Shown piece by piece: positions 35,928 to 43,185 of a DNA stretch of 64,000 nt. Position 1 is the stretch's first letter. Each line of letters begins with the position of its first letter. The DNA comes from Psychrobacter pygoscelis. GTDB taxonomy: Bacteria > Pseudomonadota > Gammaproteobacteria > Pseudomonadales > Moraxellaceae. Both the position numbers and the translations under genes were made by a program. The DNA lies in NCBI RefSeq assembly GCF_004335015.1, contig NZ_RQRU01000002.1, positions 806,001-870,000 on the forward strand, written 5' to 3'. A model generated the notes under the pieces. The model made no database searches and was not told where the DNA came from. It was given only the letters and a program-made list of their open reading frames with translations.

Positions 35928-36656
35928 TCAGACGCGATTGACCGAGTAGTTTGCTAAGACAAAATCGACCAAATTTTGAAAGCTGTCAAAAGCGGCGGTT
36001 GGCGCAAAGTCGCGAATGTCTTGACCGTAGTTGTAGCCATACGTCAGCGCCAAAGTGTCCATTCCTGCGTTTTGCCCTGCCAAGATATCGTTCTTTGAGT
36101 CGCCAATCATCACAGCTTGCTCAGGGGCAATGGTTAGCTGCTCGCAGACGTGCAATAGCGGCGCAGGGTCGGGCTTTTTGCTCGGTAAGCTGTCACCGCC
36201 TAAAACTTCGGCAAACAGTCCGTCCCAACCGAATGACGCCAGTATCTTCGGCACAAAGCGAATGGGTTTGTTGGTCACCAGCGCCAAGGTAAAGCCAGCC
36301 TCCGCCAACTGCTTAAGGCCACTGTCTACGTTTGCGTAAGCGACGGTCTCCTTGCCGCTTTGCTTGGCATAGCACTCAAAAAACAGCTCTTCGGCAGCGT
36401 CCGCTTCTGTGGTGGTCAGCTTATCGCCTACCTCGACATCGCCAACCAGTGCGCGCTCTACCAGCAGACGCGAGCCATTGCCCACCCAATTACGAATATC
36501 TGCAATCGGATAAGCGGCACGGCCAAGCTCGGTCATCATCGCATTAATCGCAGCCGCCAAGTCAGGAACGCTATCAATCAACGTGCCATCAAAATCAAAA
36601 ATCAGTAGCGATTTATGTTGGCGGTGATTTGGTTTGTTAGTGGTGTCATTAGCCAT
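35928..36656 (-). CDS. gph: Phosphoglycolate phosphatase
   Basis: HAD-superfamily phosphatase of 242 residues, from the ATG at 36656 (a TTG four codons earlier is possible). Motif I LIFDFDGTLIDSVPDL near residue 18, a cap domain, motif II in LALVTNKPIRF, motif III and IV in KKPDPAPLL and VMIGDSKNDILAGQNAG. These are typical of Gph, which removes phosphate from 2-phosphoglycolate arising from DNA repair. A stand-alone gene on the minus strand. Confidence 0.93.
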   Translation of the reverse strand: MANDTTNKPNHRQHKSLLIFDFDGTLIDSVPDLAAAINAMMTELGRAAYPIADIRNWVGNGSRLLVERALVGDVEVGDKLTTTEADAAEELFFECYAKQSGKETVAYANVDSGLKQLAEAGFTLALVTNKPIRFVPKILASFGWDGLFAEVLGGDSLPSKKPDPAPLLHVCEQLTIAPEQAVMIGDSKNDILAGQNAGMDTLALTYGYNYGQDIRDFAPTAAFDSFQNLVDFVLANYSVNRV

Positions 36657-36739
36657 AGGGTTACTCAAAGTTATTTTAAAAGTGGCATCAATGCCAAGTA
36701 TATGCTATCTATTTTTTAAAAATTAGGGTTTTGCAGAAC

Positions 36740-36788
36740 TGCCCCCTTCCTTTGATACCTTTTATAAAGGTAGGGTAGGGGTGGATTT
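36740..36788. repeat. C-rich hairpin repeat, copy 1
   Basis: TGCCCCCTTCCTTT followed after 12 bases by AAAGG.AGGG..GGGG.TGGATT. The same arrangement occurs at 45882-45922, so it is a dispersed repeat. Confidence 0.65.
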
Positions 36789-36842
36789 CTATAACGCTTA
36801 ATCTATTATATTTGCAGTTGACTCGGGACTGTTTTAGCCTCC

Positions 36843-37391
36843 CTAAGTTACATCCTTATATTTGTCTCGATGGGCCTTTTTCATCGCCAGATAGGTTTTG
36901 TTCTCACGGCACAAGTCCCACTTTTCTTTAAAGATGCGCGCGGATTCTGCTTTGACAGGGTCTTCTTCTTGCCGAGGCAATTCGTCACGGCCATGCGCGC
37001 CGCTTTGGCCTTTTTTGTCGTCAGGGACGGGGCCGTCATACTTTTTGCCGCCTTTATGATTGGCGTATCGGCGTGCGCGGGTAAAGCCCATCTGCAAGAA
37101 CTTTCGCGCCATATCAGCGCCCACGAAGTCCTCATTGTCCAAATAGTCTAGAAACATCTGATAGATAATATCGCTACTTTGGGTCGCCACGTCAGGAGTG
37201 GCAAAGCGCCAGTGCGGCAGTATCTCGGACTTGTACGGCTCTACCAGCAGCACGCCCTGCTCGCCGCGACCAACGCGGTACAGCTCAGGGTGCTCACGCA
37301 GGTTTAGGGTTTTATAGTCTAAATCGTAATCAAATTCACGCATATAGTCGACCCACAATAAAACTGTTACGGTGTCATCCTCACTCGCCAT
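36843..37391 (-). CDS. DUF4385 family protein
   Basis: Soluble protein of 182 residues. The segments HPELYRVGRGEQGVLLVEPYK, LPHWRFATPDVA, DFVGADMARKFLQMGFTRARRYANHKGG and a charged C-terminus match the DUF4385 family as I know it. The function is unknown. No operon partner; gph lies further along in the same direction after a C-rich repeat. The start ATG 37391 is the first in frame. Confidence 0.78.
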   Translation of the reverse strand: MASEDDTVTVLLWVDYMREFDYDLDYKTLNLREHPELYRVGRGEQGVLLVEPYKSEILPHWRFATPDVATQSSDIIYQMFLDYLDNEDFVGADMARKFLQMGFTRARRYANHKGGKKYDGPVPDDKKGQSGAHGRDELPRQEEDPVKAESARIFKEKWDLCRENKTYLAMKKAHRDKYKDVT

Positions 37392-37577
37392 ACTATTGAC
37401 TGTATAGCCTGCGCTCGGATTCCTTGTACCAATATTATTGTGAATTAACTATAGTATCGGTAAGGATTGGGAGAGAGGATTGAAAATGAGTTTCCCAGTA
37501 TAATGGCTAGATTAGCTGGGTAAGTTATCAGATGTGTAAGCAATGGATAATTTACCGAACCACTAACTAGGATTCTT

Positions 37578-37949
37578 ATGAGACGTCACGCTTTACCATT
37601 AATGGCGAGCCAACTGCTAGCTGCCACCAAGCTTGTTCTAATGGCTACACTGGCAGTCGTATTGCTAGCCGCATTGCCAATGCTGAGCGCTACCGAAGTC
37701 CAAGCTGCATGGCTGGAGAAATTAGTACCCGCTGGCGAGACCTATACAGTGACTGCGACCGACCGTGATGTGGCGTTTTTAATTGACGGCTATATCTATG
37801 ATGCGCGTAAATTTTGTTATTTAAATACAGGCGATAGGGTAGTGTTTTTTGAAGGTCGGCACGGCATTGATTATTATGCCACGCTGTATGATTTGGACGC
37901 GCGCGAGCGTTGTGAAGTGCTGCTTCGGGGGCGTTATTATGGAGAATGA
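37578..37949 (+). CDS. Hypothetical secreted protein, 123 residues
   Basis: An N-terminal basic region and a long hydrophobic segment (about 10-42) ending EVQA form a signal peptide or anchor. The mature ~80 residues are acidic with aromatic residues and two Cys (FCYLN and RCEVLL) that could form a disulfide bond. The sequence DRVVFFEGRHGIDYYATLYDLDARERC has regular strand-like alternation. No family recognised. Confidence 0.65.
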   Translation: MRRHALPLMASQLLAATKLVLMATLAVVLLAALPMLSATEVQAAWLEKLVPAGETYTVTATDRDVAFLIDGYIYDARKFCYLNTGDRVVFFEGRHGIDYYATLYDLDARERCEVLLRGRYYGE

Positions 37950-38001
37950 GAGTATGGGGTCAAAGGTTAAGGAAGTAGACGCAGCTAAAAGTGAGTGATA
38001 T

Positions 38002-38011
38002 ATGATATCAT
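38002..38011. promoter_or_regulatory. Candidate operator of the toxin-antitoxin operon
   Basis: ATGATATCAT is a perfect 10-base palindrome 42 bases before the antitoxin start, inside a run of TA-rich sequence (TATATGATATCATGTA). Ribbon-helix-helix antitoxins usually bind such palindromes at their own promoter. Functional role inferred. Confidence 0.45.
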
Positions 38012-38052
38012 GTACGTCAAAATGACCCACAAATTAAATGGGAACAAAAGTT

Positions 38053-38322
38053 ATGCTAGCCAATGAACGTATTAATATACGCACCACGACGCAGGCCAAA
38101 TCAGCCATAGAAAAGGCCAGTAGCTTGACGGGAGTCAGTGTCAGTAGTTTTATGGTGGAGGTTGCCTATCAAAAAGCGCTAGAGACTATTAAGAATAGCC
38201 AACGCATCCTCTTATCTGACTTGGAGTGGCAAAACGCCGTCACTTTACTAGATAAGCCGCCAGAACCTAATGACAAGATGACAGCATTGTTTGAGCGAGG
38301 TTATAAGGTTGCAGATAAGTAA
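38053..38322 (+). CDS. DUF1778 ribbon-helix-helix antitoxin (TacA-like)
   Basis: Antitoxin of 89 residues. The N-terminus ANERINIRTTTQAKSAIEKA and the following SGVSVSSFMVEVA-like helix are typical of DUF1778, a ribbon-helix-helix DNA-binding domain; the C-terminal ~45 residues (LLSDLEWQNAVTLLDKPPEPN) wrap and neutralise the GNAT toxin. The ATG at 38053 is preferred over one at 38038. It overlaps the toxin gene, so the two are translationally coupled. A palindrome upstream fits autoregulation. Confidence 0.87.
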   Translation: MLANERINIRTTTQAKSAIEKASSLTGVSVSSFMVEVAYQKALETIKNSQRILLSDLEWQNAVTLLDKPPEPNDKMTALFERGYKVADK

Positions 38323-38800
38323 GCTTGAAAAGACTCATAATAGAAAGGCTTTTGATTGTGGTAATGAGCCAATCAACCGCTTTATTAAGCAGCTTGCCAG
38401 CCAAATGCTCAAACGTCATGAGGTAATCATCTATGTTGCTCATGAGGGTGAGACAGTCGCAGGATTTTATACACTATCTGCTAATCAGATAGAGCAAGCA
38501 GATGACCCCAATACGCTAAAGAAACAGTCCAAGCATACGCCTATCCCCTGTGTCCTACTAGGTCGCCTTGCAGTCGATGAGCATTATCAAGGACTTGGCT
38601 TAGGGGGCGACTTACTTCTGCATGCCCTTAACACTACTAAGCAGTTATCCCAAACCCTTGGCATTGCATTTCTGGTTGTGGATGCTAAAGATGACACAGC
38701 GAAGTCATTTTATGAAGCGTATGGGTTTATTGAGCTGCAAAATCAACCACTACGACTTTGTTATCCCGTAGCAAGTATTCCAGAAGTAGGCGCTGGCTGA
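38309..38800 (+). CDS. GNAT toxin (TacT-like acetyltransferase)
   Basis: Acetyltransferase toxin of about 163 residues. Toxins of this family acetylate aminoacyl-tRNAs and stop translation. The start is a TTG at 38309, eight bases after GCGAGG (a TTG at 38291 is the alternative), giving ISKLEKTHNRKAFDCGNEPINRFI at the N-terminus. Acetyl-CoA binding motif: LLGRLAVDEHYQGLGLGGDLL. The C-terminal FYEAYGFIEL is the usual GNAT closing strand. It overlaps the antitoxin by 14 bases. Confidence 0.87.
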   Translation: MQISKLEKTHNRKAFDCGNEPINRFIKQLASQMLKRHEVIIYVAHEGETVAGFYTLSANQIEQADDPNTLKKQSKHTPIPCVLLGRLAVDEHYQGLGLGGDLLLHALNTTKQLSQTLGIAFLVVDAKDDTAKSFYEAYGFIELQNQPLRLCYPVASIPEVGAG

Positions 38801-38880
38801 TAATGCTATAAGAGTCACCACAGCTGCCAAATTAGCCGATAAAAGAACAGACTTACATAGAGTATAAATCTTAAGACACA

Positions 38881-38908
38881 AAAAAACCCCAAACGGGGGA
38901 GTTTGGGG
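38881..38908 (-). terminator. Terminator of tRNA-Phe
   Basis: CCCCAAAC-GGGGGA-GTTTGGGG hairpin; on the minus strand it is followed by a T tract (AAAAAA at 38881-38886). Confidence 0.85.
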
Positions 38909-38964
38909 AAAAGGTGGGGTCAGCAAATAAGCCAATCCAATTTTTTAGTATCTGATCAAACAAA

Positions 38965-39040
38965 TGGTGGCTCGAGGCAGGATCGAACTGCCGACACACG
39001 GATTTTCAATCCGTTGCTCTACCGACTGAGCTATCGAGCC
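38965..39040 (-). tRNA. tRNA-Phe (anticodon GAA)
   Basis: 76 bases including encoded CCA. The minus-strand sequence begins GGCTCGATAGCTCAG, with acceptor stem GGCTCGA/TCGAGCC, anticodon loop TTGAAAA flanked by GGAT/ATCC, and T-loop GTTCGATCC. A terminator follows. Confidence 0.97.
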
Positions 39041-39196
39041 GTATTCGTTTGAGGTCGCTATTAAACTAGATATCGGAGTCAGTGTCAAGTTATTTTTAAG
39101 GTTTTTATTATAAAGCGTTTCGCTAATAGCACTATTACCTTAGTTTTTTGACTCTATACCTATACTGGCTATAAAACAAGCCCACAAATGTCTTTA

Positions 39197-39628
39197 TTAG
39201 TTTGCCGTCAGCATCTCGTACTCAGTCATAATTCGATGAATTTCGGTGTCTACTGGCACAAAGTGGCGAACGCCTTTTTTGACTTCAGCATCGTAGACTT
39301 GCTTGATAAACTTGCCCTCGATACCGCGATTGGCATTTTGTGGATGCACGGCTAAATATTGTAGCCTGCGTGTGTCAGTCTGCTCGTCATCAAAGCAGCC
39401 GACCACGGCAATAGGCTTATCATTAAACATACCCACATAAAGTATCGCCCCACGCTTAAACGCTGCCTCAAGCAGCTTCACAGTGGCTTCACCTTCTACG
39501 GCGTCCTCAGACGAGTCTTGATTCTGTGTATAAAGCTTAGCAATTCGCGAGCGTAGCTCATTATCTTGGGTCATTTCACGCATCAGCGGCGCATCAAAGG
39601 TATTTATCGCAACGGCTTCTAAAGGCAT
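39197..39628 (-). CDS. GNAT-like protein, possible PanZ-type
   Basis: Small acetyltransferase-fold protein of 143 residues. The acetyl-CoA-binding region is RLQYLAVHPQNANRGIEGKFIKQV; the N-terminal half has an IAVVGCFDDEQ strand. The degenerate motif A and small size recall PanZ (PanM) proteins, which help activate aspartate decarboxylase for pantothenate, but this link is not proven by the sequence. Stands alone between tRNA-Phe and the his genes. Confidence 0.6.
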   Translation of the reverse strand: MPLEAVAINTFDAPLMREMTQDNELRSRIAKLYTQNQDSSEDAVEGEATVKLLEAAFKRGAILYVGMFNDKPIAVVGCFDDEQTDTRRLQYLAVHPQNANRGIEGKFIKQVYDAEVKKGVRHFVPVDTEIHRIMTEYEMLTAN

Positions 39629-39850
39629 CTTATTTTCCTAATGTCAGTCTTAATATCATTAAATGCTCAGCGCGAAGGCTAGTGATGCCAAATTGCGCCA
39701 AATTGGTTGAATCAATGCCAGTATTTTACCAAACATCACCTGCCAGCATGGCGTAAAAACGGTGCGTTTGTTATTATCACAGCATTATTCCCATTTTACT
39801 TTTCCTTTTTTCCACTTTTAACGCTATAAGCCTAAAACAGCGAGTCAGCC

Positions 39851-40495
39851 ATGAGTTCTCAGCCAAGCCCCAATATTGAGTCTAGTTCAAACCCTTCTGG
39901 TCGCCATGACCGTATCGCTACCGTCGAGCGCATCACCGCAGAGACCCAAATTACCGTTACCGTCAATTTAGACGGTACTGGTCAAGGTAAAGTTGATACT
40001 GGCGTGCCATTTTTAGACCATATGATTGACCAAATTAAGCGTCACGGTTTGTTTGATTTAGACATCACCTGCAAAGGCGACACCTTTATCGATGACCATC
40101 ATAGCGTCGAAGATACCGGCATCACGCTAGGGCAGGCCTTTGCCAAAGCTTTAGGGGATAAAAAAGGCATCCGCCGCTATGGTCACTTTTATGCGCCACT
40201 AGACGAAGCATTATCGCGCGCCGTGGTCGATATCTCGGGTCGTCCAGGCCTGCACATGGACATTCCGTTCACCCGTGCTTATGTTGGTAAGTTTGATGTT
40301 GATTTATTCAGTGAGTTCTTTTTTGGTTTCGTCAATCATGCGTGGATGACGGTGCACTTGGACAATCTAAAGGGCAAAAACAGCCATCATCAGATTGAAA
40401 GTACCTTCAAAGCCTTTGCTCGCGCCCTACGCATGGCCTGCGAGTATGACATGCGCGCCCTGCACACCTTGCCATCGACCAAAGAGGCGTTGTAA
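39851..40495 (+). CDS. hisB: Imidazoleglycerol-phosphate dehydratase
   Basis: Sixth step of histidine synthesis, 214 residues, monofunctional type. Conserved metal-binding motifs [13 protein letters not shown] near residue 82 and [18 protein letters not shown] near 177, plus [18 protein letters not shown]. The N-terminal ~20 residues are an extra polar tail. Separated from hisH by three bases; expected operon. Confidence 0.97.
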   Translation: MSSQPSPNIESSSNPSGRHDRIATVERITAETQITVTVNLDGTGQGKVDTGVPFLDHMIDQIKRHGLFDLDITCKGDTFIDDHHSVEDTGITLGQAFAKALGDKKGIRRYGHFYAPLDEALSRAVVDISGRPGLHMDIPFTRAYVGKFDVDLFSEFFFGFVNHAWMTVHLDNLKGKNSHHQIESTFKAFARALRMACEYDMRALHTLPSTKEAL

Positions 40496-40498
40496 GCG

Positions 40499-41134
40499 AT
40501 GACTAAAATAGCACTATTAGATTACGGCATGGGCAACCTACACTCCGCCAGTAAAGCCCTAGCTGCTGTCGGCGCAGAGGTGTCTATCACCAACGATCCA
40601 AAAATAATCCAAGCAGCAGACAAGATTGTCTTCCCAGGCGTGGGTGCTATGCGCGATTGCATGGCCGAAATGCGCGCGCAAGGTATCGACGAGGTGGTCA
40701 AAGACGCGGTATTTAACAAGCCCGTCATGGCCATCTGTGTGGGTATGCAGGCGCTCTTTACTGAGTCGCTTGAAAACGTACGTACCCCCTGCCTTGATAT
40801 TATCAAAGGTCAAGTTATCAAATTTGATGAATTGTGGGTGGACGAAGCGGGCGACGAGATTAAAATCCCACATATGGGTTGGAACACCATCTCTGGCATG
40901 GATTTAAGTCATCCGCTTTGGCAGGGCATCGACGACCACACCCATTTTTACTTCGTGCACAGCTATTACTGCGCGCCCGAAGATGAGTCGGTCATCGCCG
41001 CCACTTGTGACTATGGTCAGCCGTTTTGCGCTAGCGTCATCAAAGACAACCTGTTCGCCACTCAGTTCCATCCCGAAAAAAGCCATGACGACGGCCTACG
41101 CTTGCTAAAGAACTTCGTCGAGTGGAATGTTTAG
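40499..41134 (+). CDS. hisH: Imidazole glycerol phosphate synthase, glutaminase subunit
   Basis: Class I glutamine amidotransferase, 211 residues, partner of HisF. The nucleophile lies in [11 protein letters not shown] (Cys near 81) and the catalytic His-Glu in TQFHPEKSH near 188. [13 protein letters not shown] starts the protein and [10 protein letters not shown] is the oxyanion loop region. hisF is not in the window; hisA is 22 kb away. Confidence 0.97.
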   Translation: MTKIALLDYGMGNLHSASKALAAVGAEVSITNDPKIIQAADKIVFPGVGAMRDCMAEMRAQGIDEVVKDAVFNKPVMAICVGMQALFTESLENVRTPCLDIIKGQVIKFDELWVDEAGDEIKIPHMGWNTISGMDLSHPLWQGIDDHTHFYFVHSYYCAPEDESVIAATCDYGQPFCASVIKDNLFATQFHPEKSHDDGLRLLKNFVEWNV

Positions 41135-41184
41135 GAGGTAGAAAGGTGTGAGTTAGCTGGGCTAAAACAAGGCAATCAGGCGAT

Positions 41185-41604
41185 ATGCGAAGCCCCAAAG
41201 ACCGTATCCGTCATGCTCTAGGCTTTGAGATCATCGGCCTGCTGATCTTTGCGCCGCTCGCCACCTTAGTGTTTGGCTACGAGCTGCACTCAATGGGCGT
41301 CATTGCCATAGGCGGCTCGATTACCGCCACACTCTGGAACTATCTGTACAATATCCTCTTCGACCACGCTCTGCTCAAGTTGCGTGGTAGCGTTCAAAAA
41401 AACCTTCCCATCCGTGTACTGCACGCTCTCTTATTCGAGGGCGGTCTACTTATATTGTTTATGCCGTTTATTGCTTGGTATCTGAGCATCACCCTGTGGC
41501 AAGCCTTCATGATGGACATCGCTATGGCCACCTTTTATGTGGTCTACGGCTTTTTCTACAATCTCGCCTATGACAAGGTTTATCCTGTTGCTATAAGCCG
41601 CTAA
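41185..41604 (+). CDS. PACE family efflux protein (AceI-like)
   Basis: Inner-membrane drug efflux protein of 139 residues with four helices in two tandem bacterial transmembrane pair units. Repeat 1: RHALGFEIIGLLIFAPLATLVF and the TLWNYLYNILFDHAL segment; repeat 2: RVLHALLFEGGLLILFMPFIAWYL and TFYVVYGFFYNLAYD. The Glu in FEIIGL corresponds to the proton-coupling Glu of AceI (chlorhexidine efflux in Acinetobacter). It is 50 bases after hisH in the same direction. Exact substrate unknown. Confidence 0.9.
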   Translation: MRSPKDRIRHALGFEIIGLLIFAPLATLVFGYELHSMGVIAIGGSITATLWNYLYNILFDHALLKLRGSVQKNLPIRVLHALLFEGGLLILFMPFIAWYLSITLWQAFMMDIAMATFYVVYGFFYNLAYDKVYPVAISR

Positions 41605-41836
41605 AGCTCAGACGATTATCGCGCCACTACTGTCTTAATTAAAGGGTTTTTAACCCTTGTGCCTTTGTCACCAGACGATTAAAGTAGGGGAACAAAAGTC
41701 TGTAATTTAGCAAATAGTCGCTTCACTAAAAGATAGCCTCATTAAAAAACAGCCTCATTAAAAGAATAACAGGGGCAGTCAACACGCTTAAGGGCAATCG
41801 TGTCCAATTTTTGCTTAATACTATGCGAGGTTCGCT

Positions 41837-42166
41837 TTGAATTTTCAGTCTCTAAAGATGGGTTTGGTCCATGCCACAGGGCTTGAAAAAGATGCATTAC
41901 ACATCTATGCAGGTATGGGCATCTATCTGCTGGGTTTGTTTGTTTTTCGACGTTTTAGGGTGAATAGGGGTGTACTAGCGCTGCTGATTACCACCACAAT
42001 CGCCTTATTGGCCGAGGTGCTAGACCTCATGTATATCGGCACAGCGCATGGAGTTGGCCCAAAGGAGATTGCCGCTAGTGTCCACGACATTATCAACACC
42101 TGCCTATTACCCTATACGCTATTTGCGCTGAGCCGATGGACGACGCTGTTCCAGACGAAAAGGTAG
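41837..42166 (+). CDS. VanZ-like small membrane protein
   Basis: Protein of 109 residues with three hydrophobic helices (about 23-40, 46-66, 85-102). LHIYAGMGIYLLGLFVF, TIALLAEVLDLM and SVHDIINTCLLPY fit the VanZ-like family loosely. Function unknown. Start is a TTG in AATTTT context at 41837 and there is no strong ribosome binding site, so the N-terminus is uncertain. Its neighbour downstream is a large hairpin repeat. Confidence 0.55.
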   Translation: MNFQSLKMGLVHATGLEKDALHIYAGMGIYLLGLFVFRRFRVNRGVLALLITTTIALLAEVLDLMYIGTAHGVGPKEIAASVHDIINTCLLPYTLFALSRWTTLFQTKR

Positions 42167-42212
42167 GGTGTTTTATTTTAGCTTACTGAGTAGTTGGAGC
42201 TAATCCTGCTTT

Positions 42213-42329
42213 CCGCTATTATCTTGCCCACCCATGAGAGCGGCGACTAAGACGGGTCAGATTCCTGCTACCGCGAGACTCTGACGCGCTAAGTCGCCAC
42301 AATCTCATGGGTAGACAAGGATAGCCGCT
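42213..42329. repeat. Large imperfect inverted repeat (structured element)
   Basis: A left arm (about 42213-42264) with CCCATGAGA, CGGCGACTAAG and GGTCAGA is complemented by the right arm (about 42277-42329) with TCTGAC, CTAAGTCGCC and TCTCATGGG, in nested order, and the outer parts continue as CTATTATCTTG / CAAGGATAG. The stem therefore spans about 45 bases with few mismatches and a loop of about 15 bases near TACCGCGAGA. It could form a cruciform or a structured RNA. Confidence 0.7.
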
Positions 42330-42660
42330 GCAATCAGGGCTAGCGGTCACATCTCAATATTATTGATGTCTATCAAAATTTAAGACTGGCTATAAATTCT
42401 GAAACATAGTCACATGGCAGCCCTGCTGATTAGCGCTATTCAATATTTCATCATGAGGCAAAAAGCGGTCGTTATTCTTTAGATTGGGCATAGGATGAGT
42501 ATTCAGAAATGGATTTTTGGGAGAGGGGAAAGCACTTTATTTGGTGGGTTACGGTATCGCTAACTCACCCTACGCTTACTCATCACATATATCAATGAGT
42601 TACGACTAATTACTTCATACTAAATTCAACGATAAACTAAACATAGCGTAAGATATTCCA
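42330..42660. other. Intergenic region after the hairpin
   Basis: No gene seen. Contains another short inverted repeat, GGTGGGTTA (42541-42549) against TAACTCACC with one mismatch, of a type that often recurs in genomes of this order. Confidence 0.4.
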
Positions 42661-43104
42661 TCAGATAAAGCTATAATTATAACCATAGAAAGCTAACGAA
42701 AATATAGCAAAAGATGTCACCAGTAGACAAAGTAACTTAAAAGAACTTAAGTTCATTGAGTTAAGCGCTAAATCACCGTAAGCTCTAAAAAAGATTAACA
42801 ACGTAAAAAAAGTTACTAGAAGCAGACCTAGACTAGTAGTAATAGTATTTTCTTCAGTTGCTCCTTTAGCTAGAGTTGGAACTATATCTAAAAGACTAAG
42901 AATTAACATTAACCAGGCTATATGGTCAGTCAGAACTCTAAAGTTTAAATTACCGGGTTTAACATTGAAGAAGGTATTAAACTTTTTTTCCAAATCTACA
43001 CTATTGTATTTTTTAGATAACACTATTAATGACGCTGCAGTTATTATTAAAAATATTATTAGGAATAAAAGGTATTGGCTCTGGACTTTAATTAGTAAGT
43101 TCAT
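42661..43104 (-). CDS. AT-rich hypothetical membrane protein
   Basis: ORF of 147 residues with four hydrophobic segments (about 8-28, 55-75, 88-108, 125-145) and no family that I recognise. Composition is clearly more AT-rich than the neighbours (Lys, Asn, Leu and Phe dominate, codons with A/T endings). Flanked upstream by AT-rich DNA and downstream by repeat sequences, suggesting recent acquisition. Confidence 0.55.
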   Translation of the reverse strand: MNLLIKVQSQYLLFLIIFLIITAASLIVLSKKYNSVDLEKKFNTFFNVKPGNLNFRVLTDHIAWLMLILSLLDIVPTLAKGATEENTITTSLGLLLVTFFTLLIFFRAYGDLALNSMNLSSFKLLCLLVTSFAIFSLAFYGYNYSFI

Positions 43105-43185
43105 CGTGTATAAGGCTTTAAAGTATAATTAAATTTATATAATATACTAGAAGTTTTTAAAATATTAAATAATTTTAGAAGCTTT

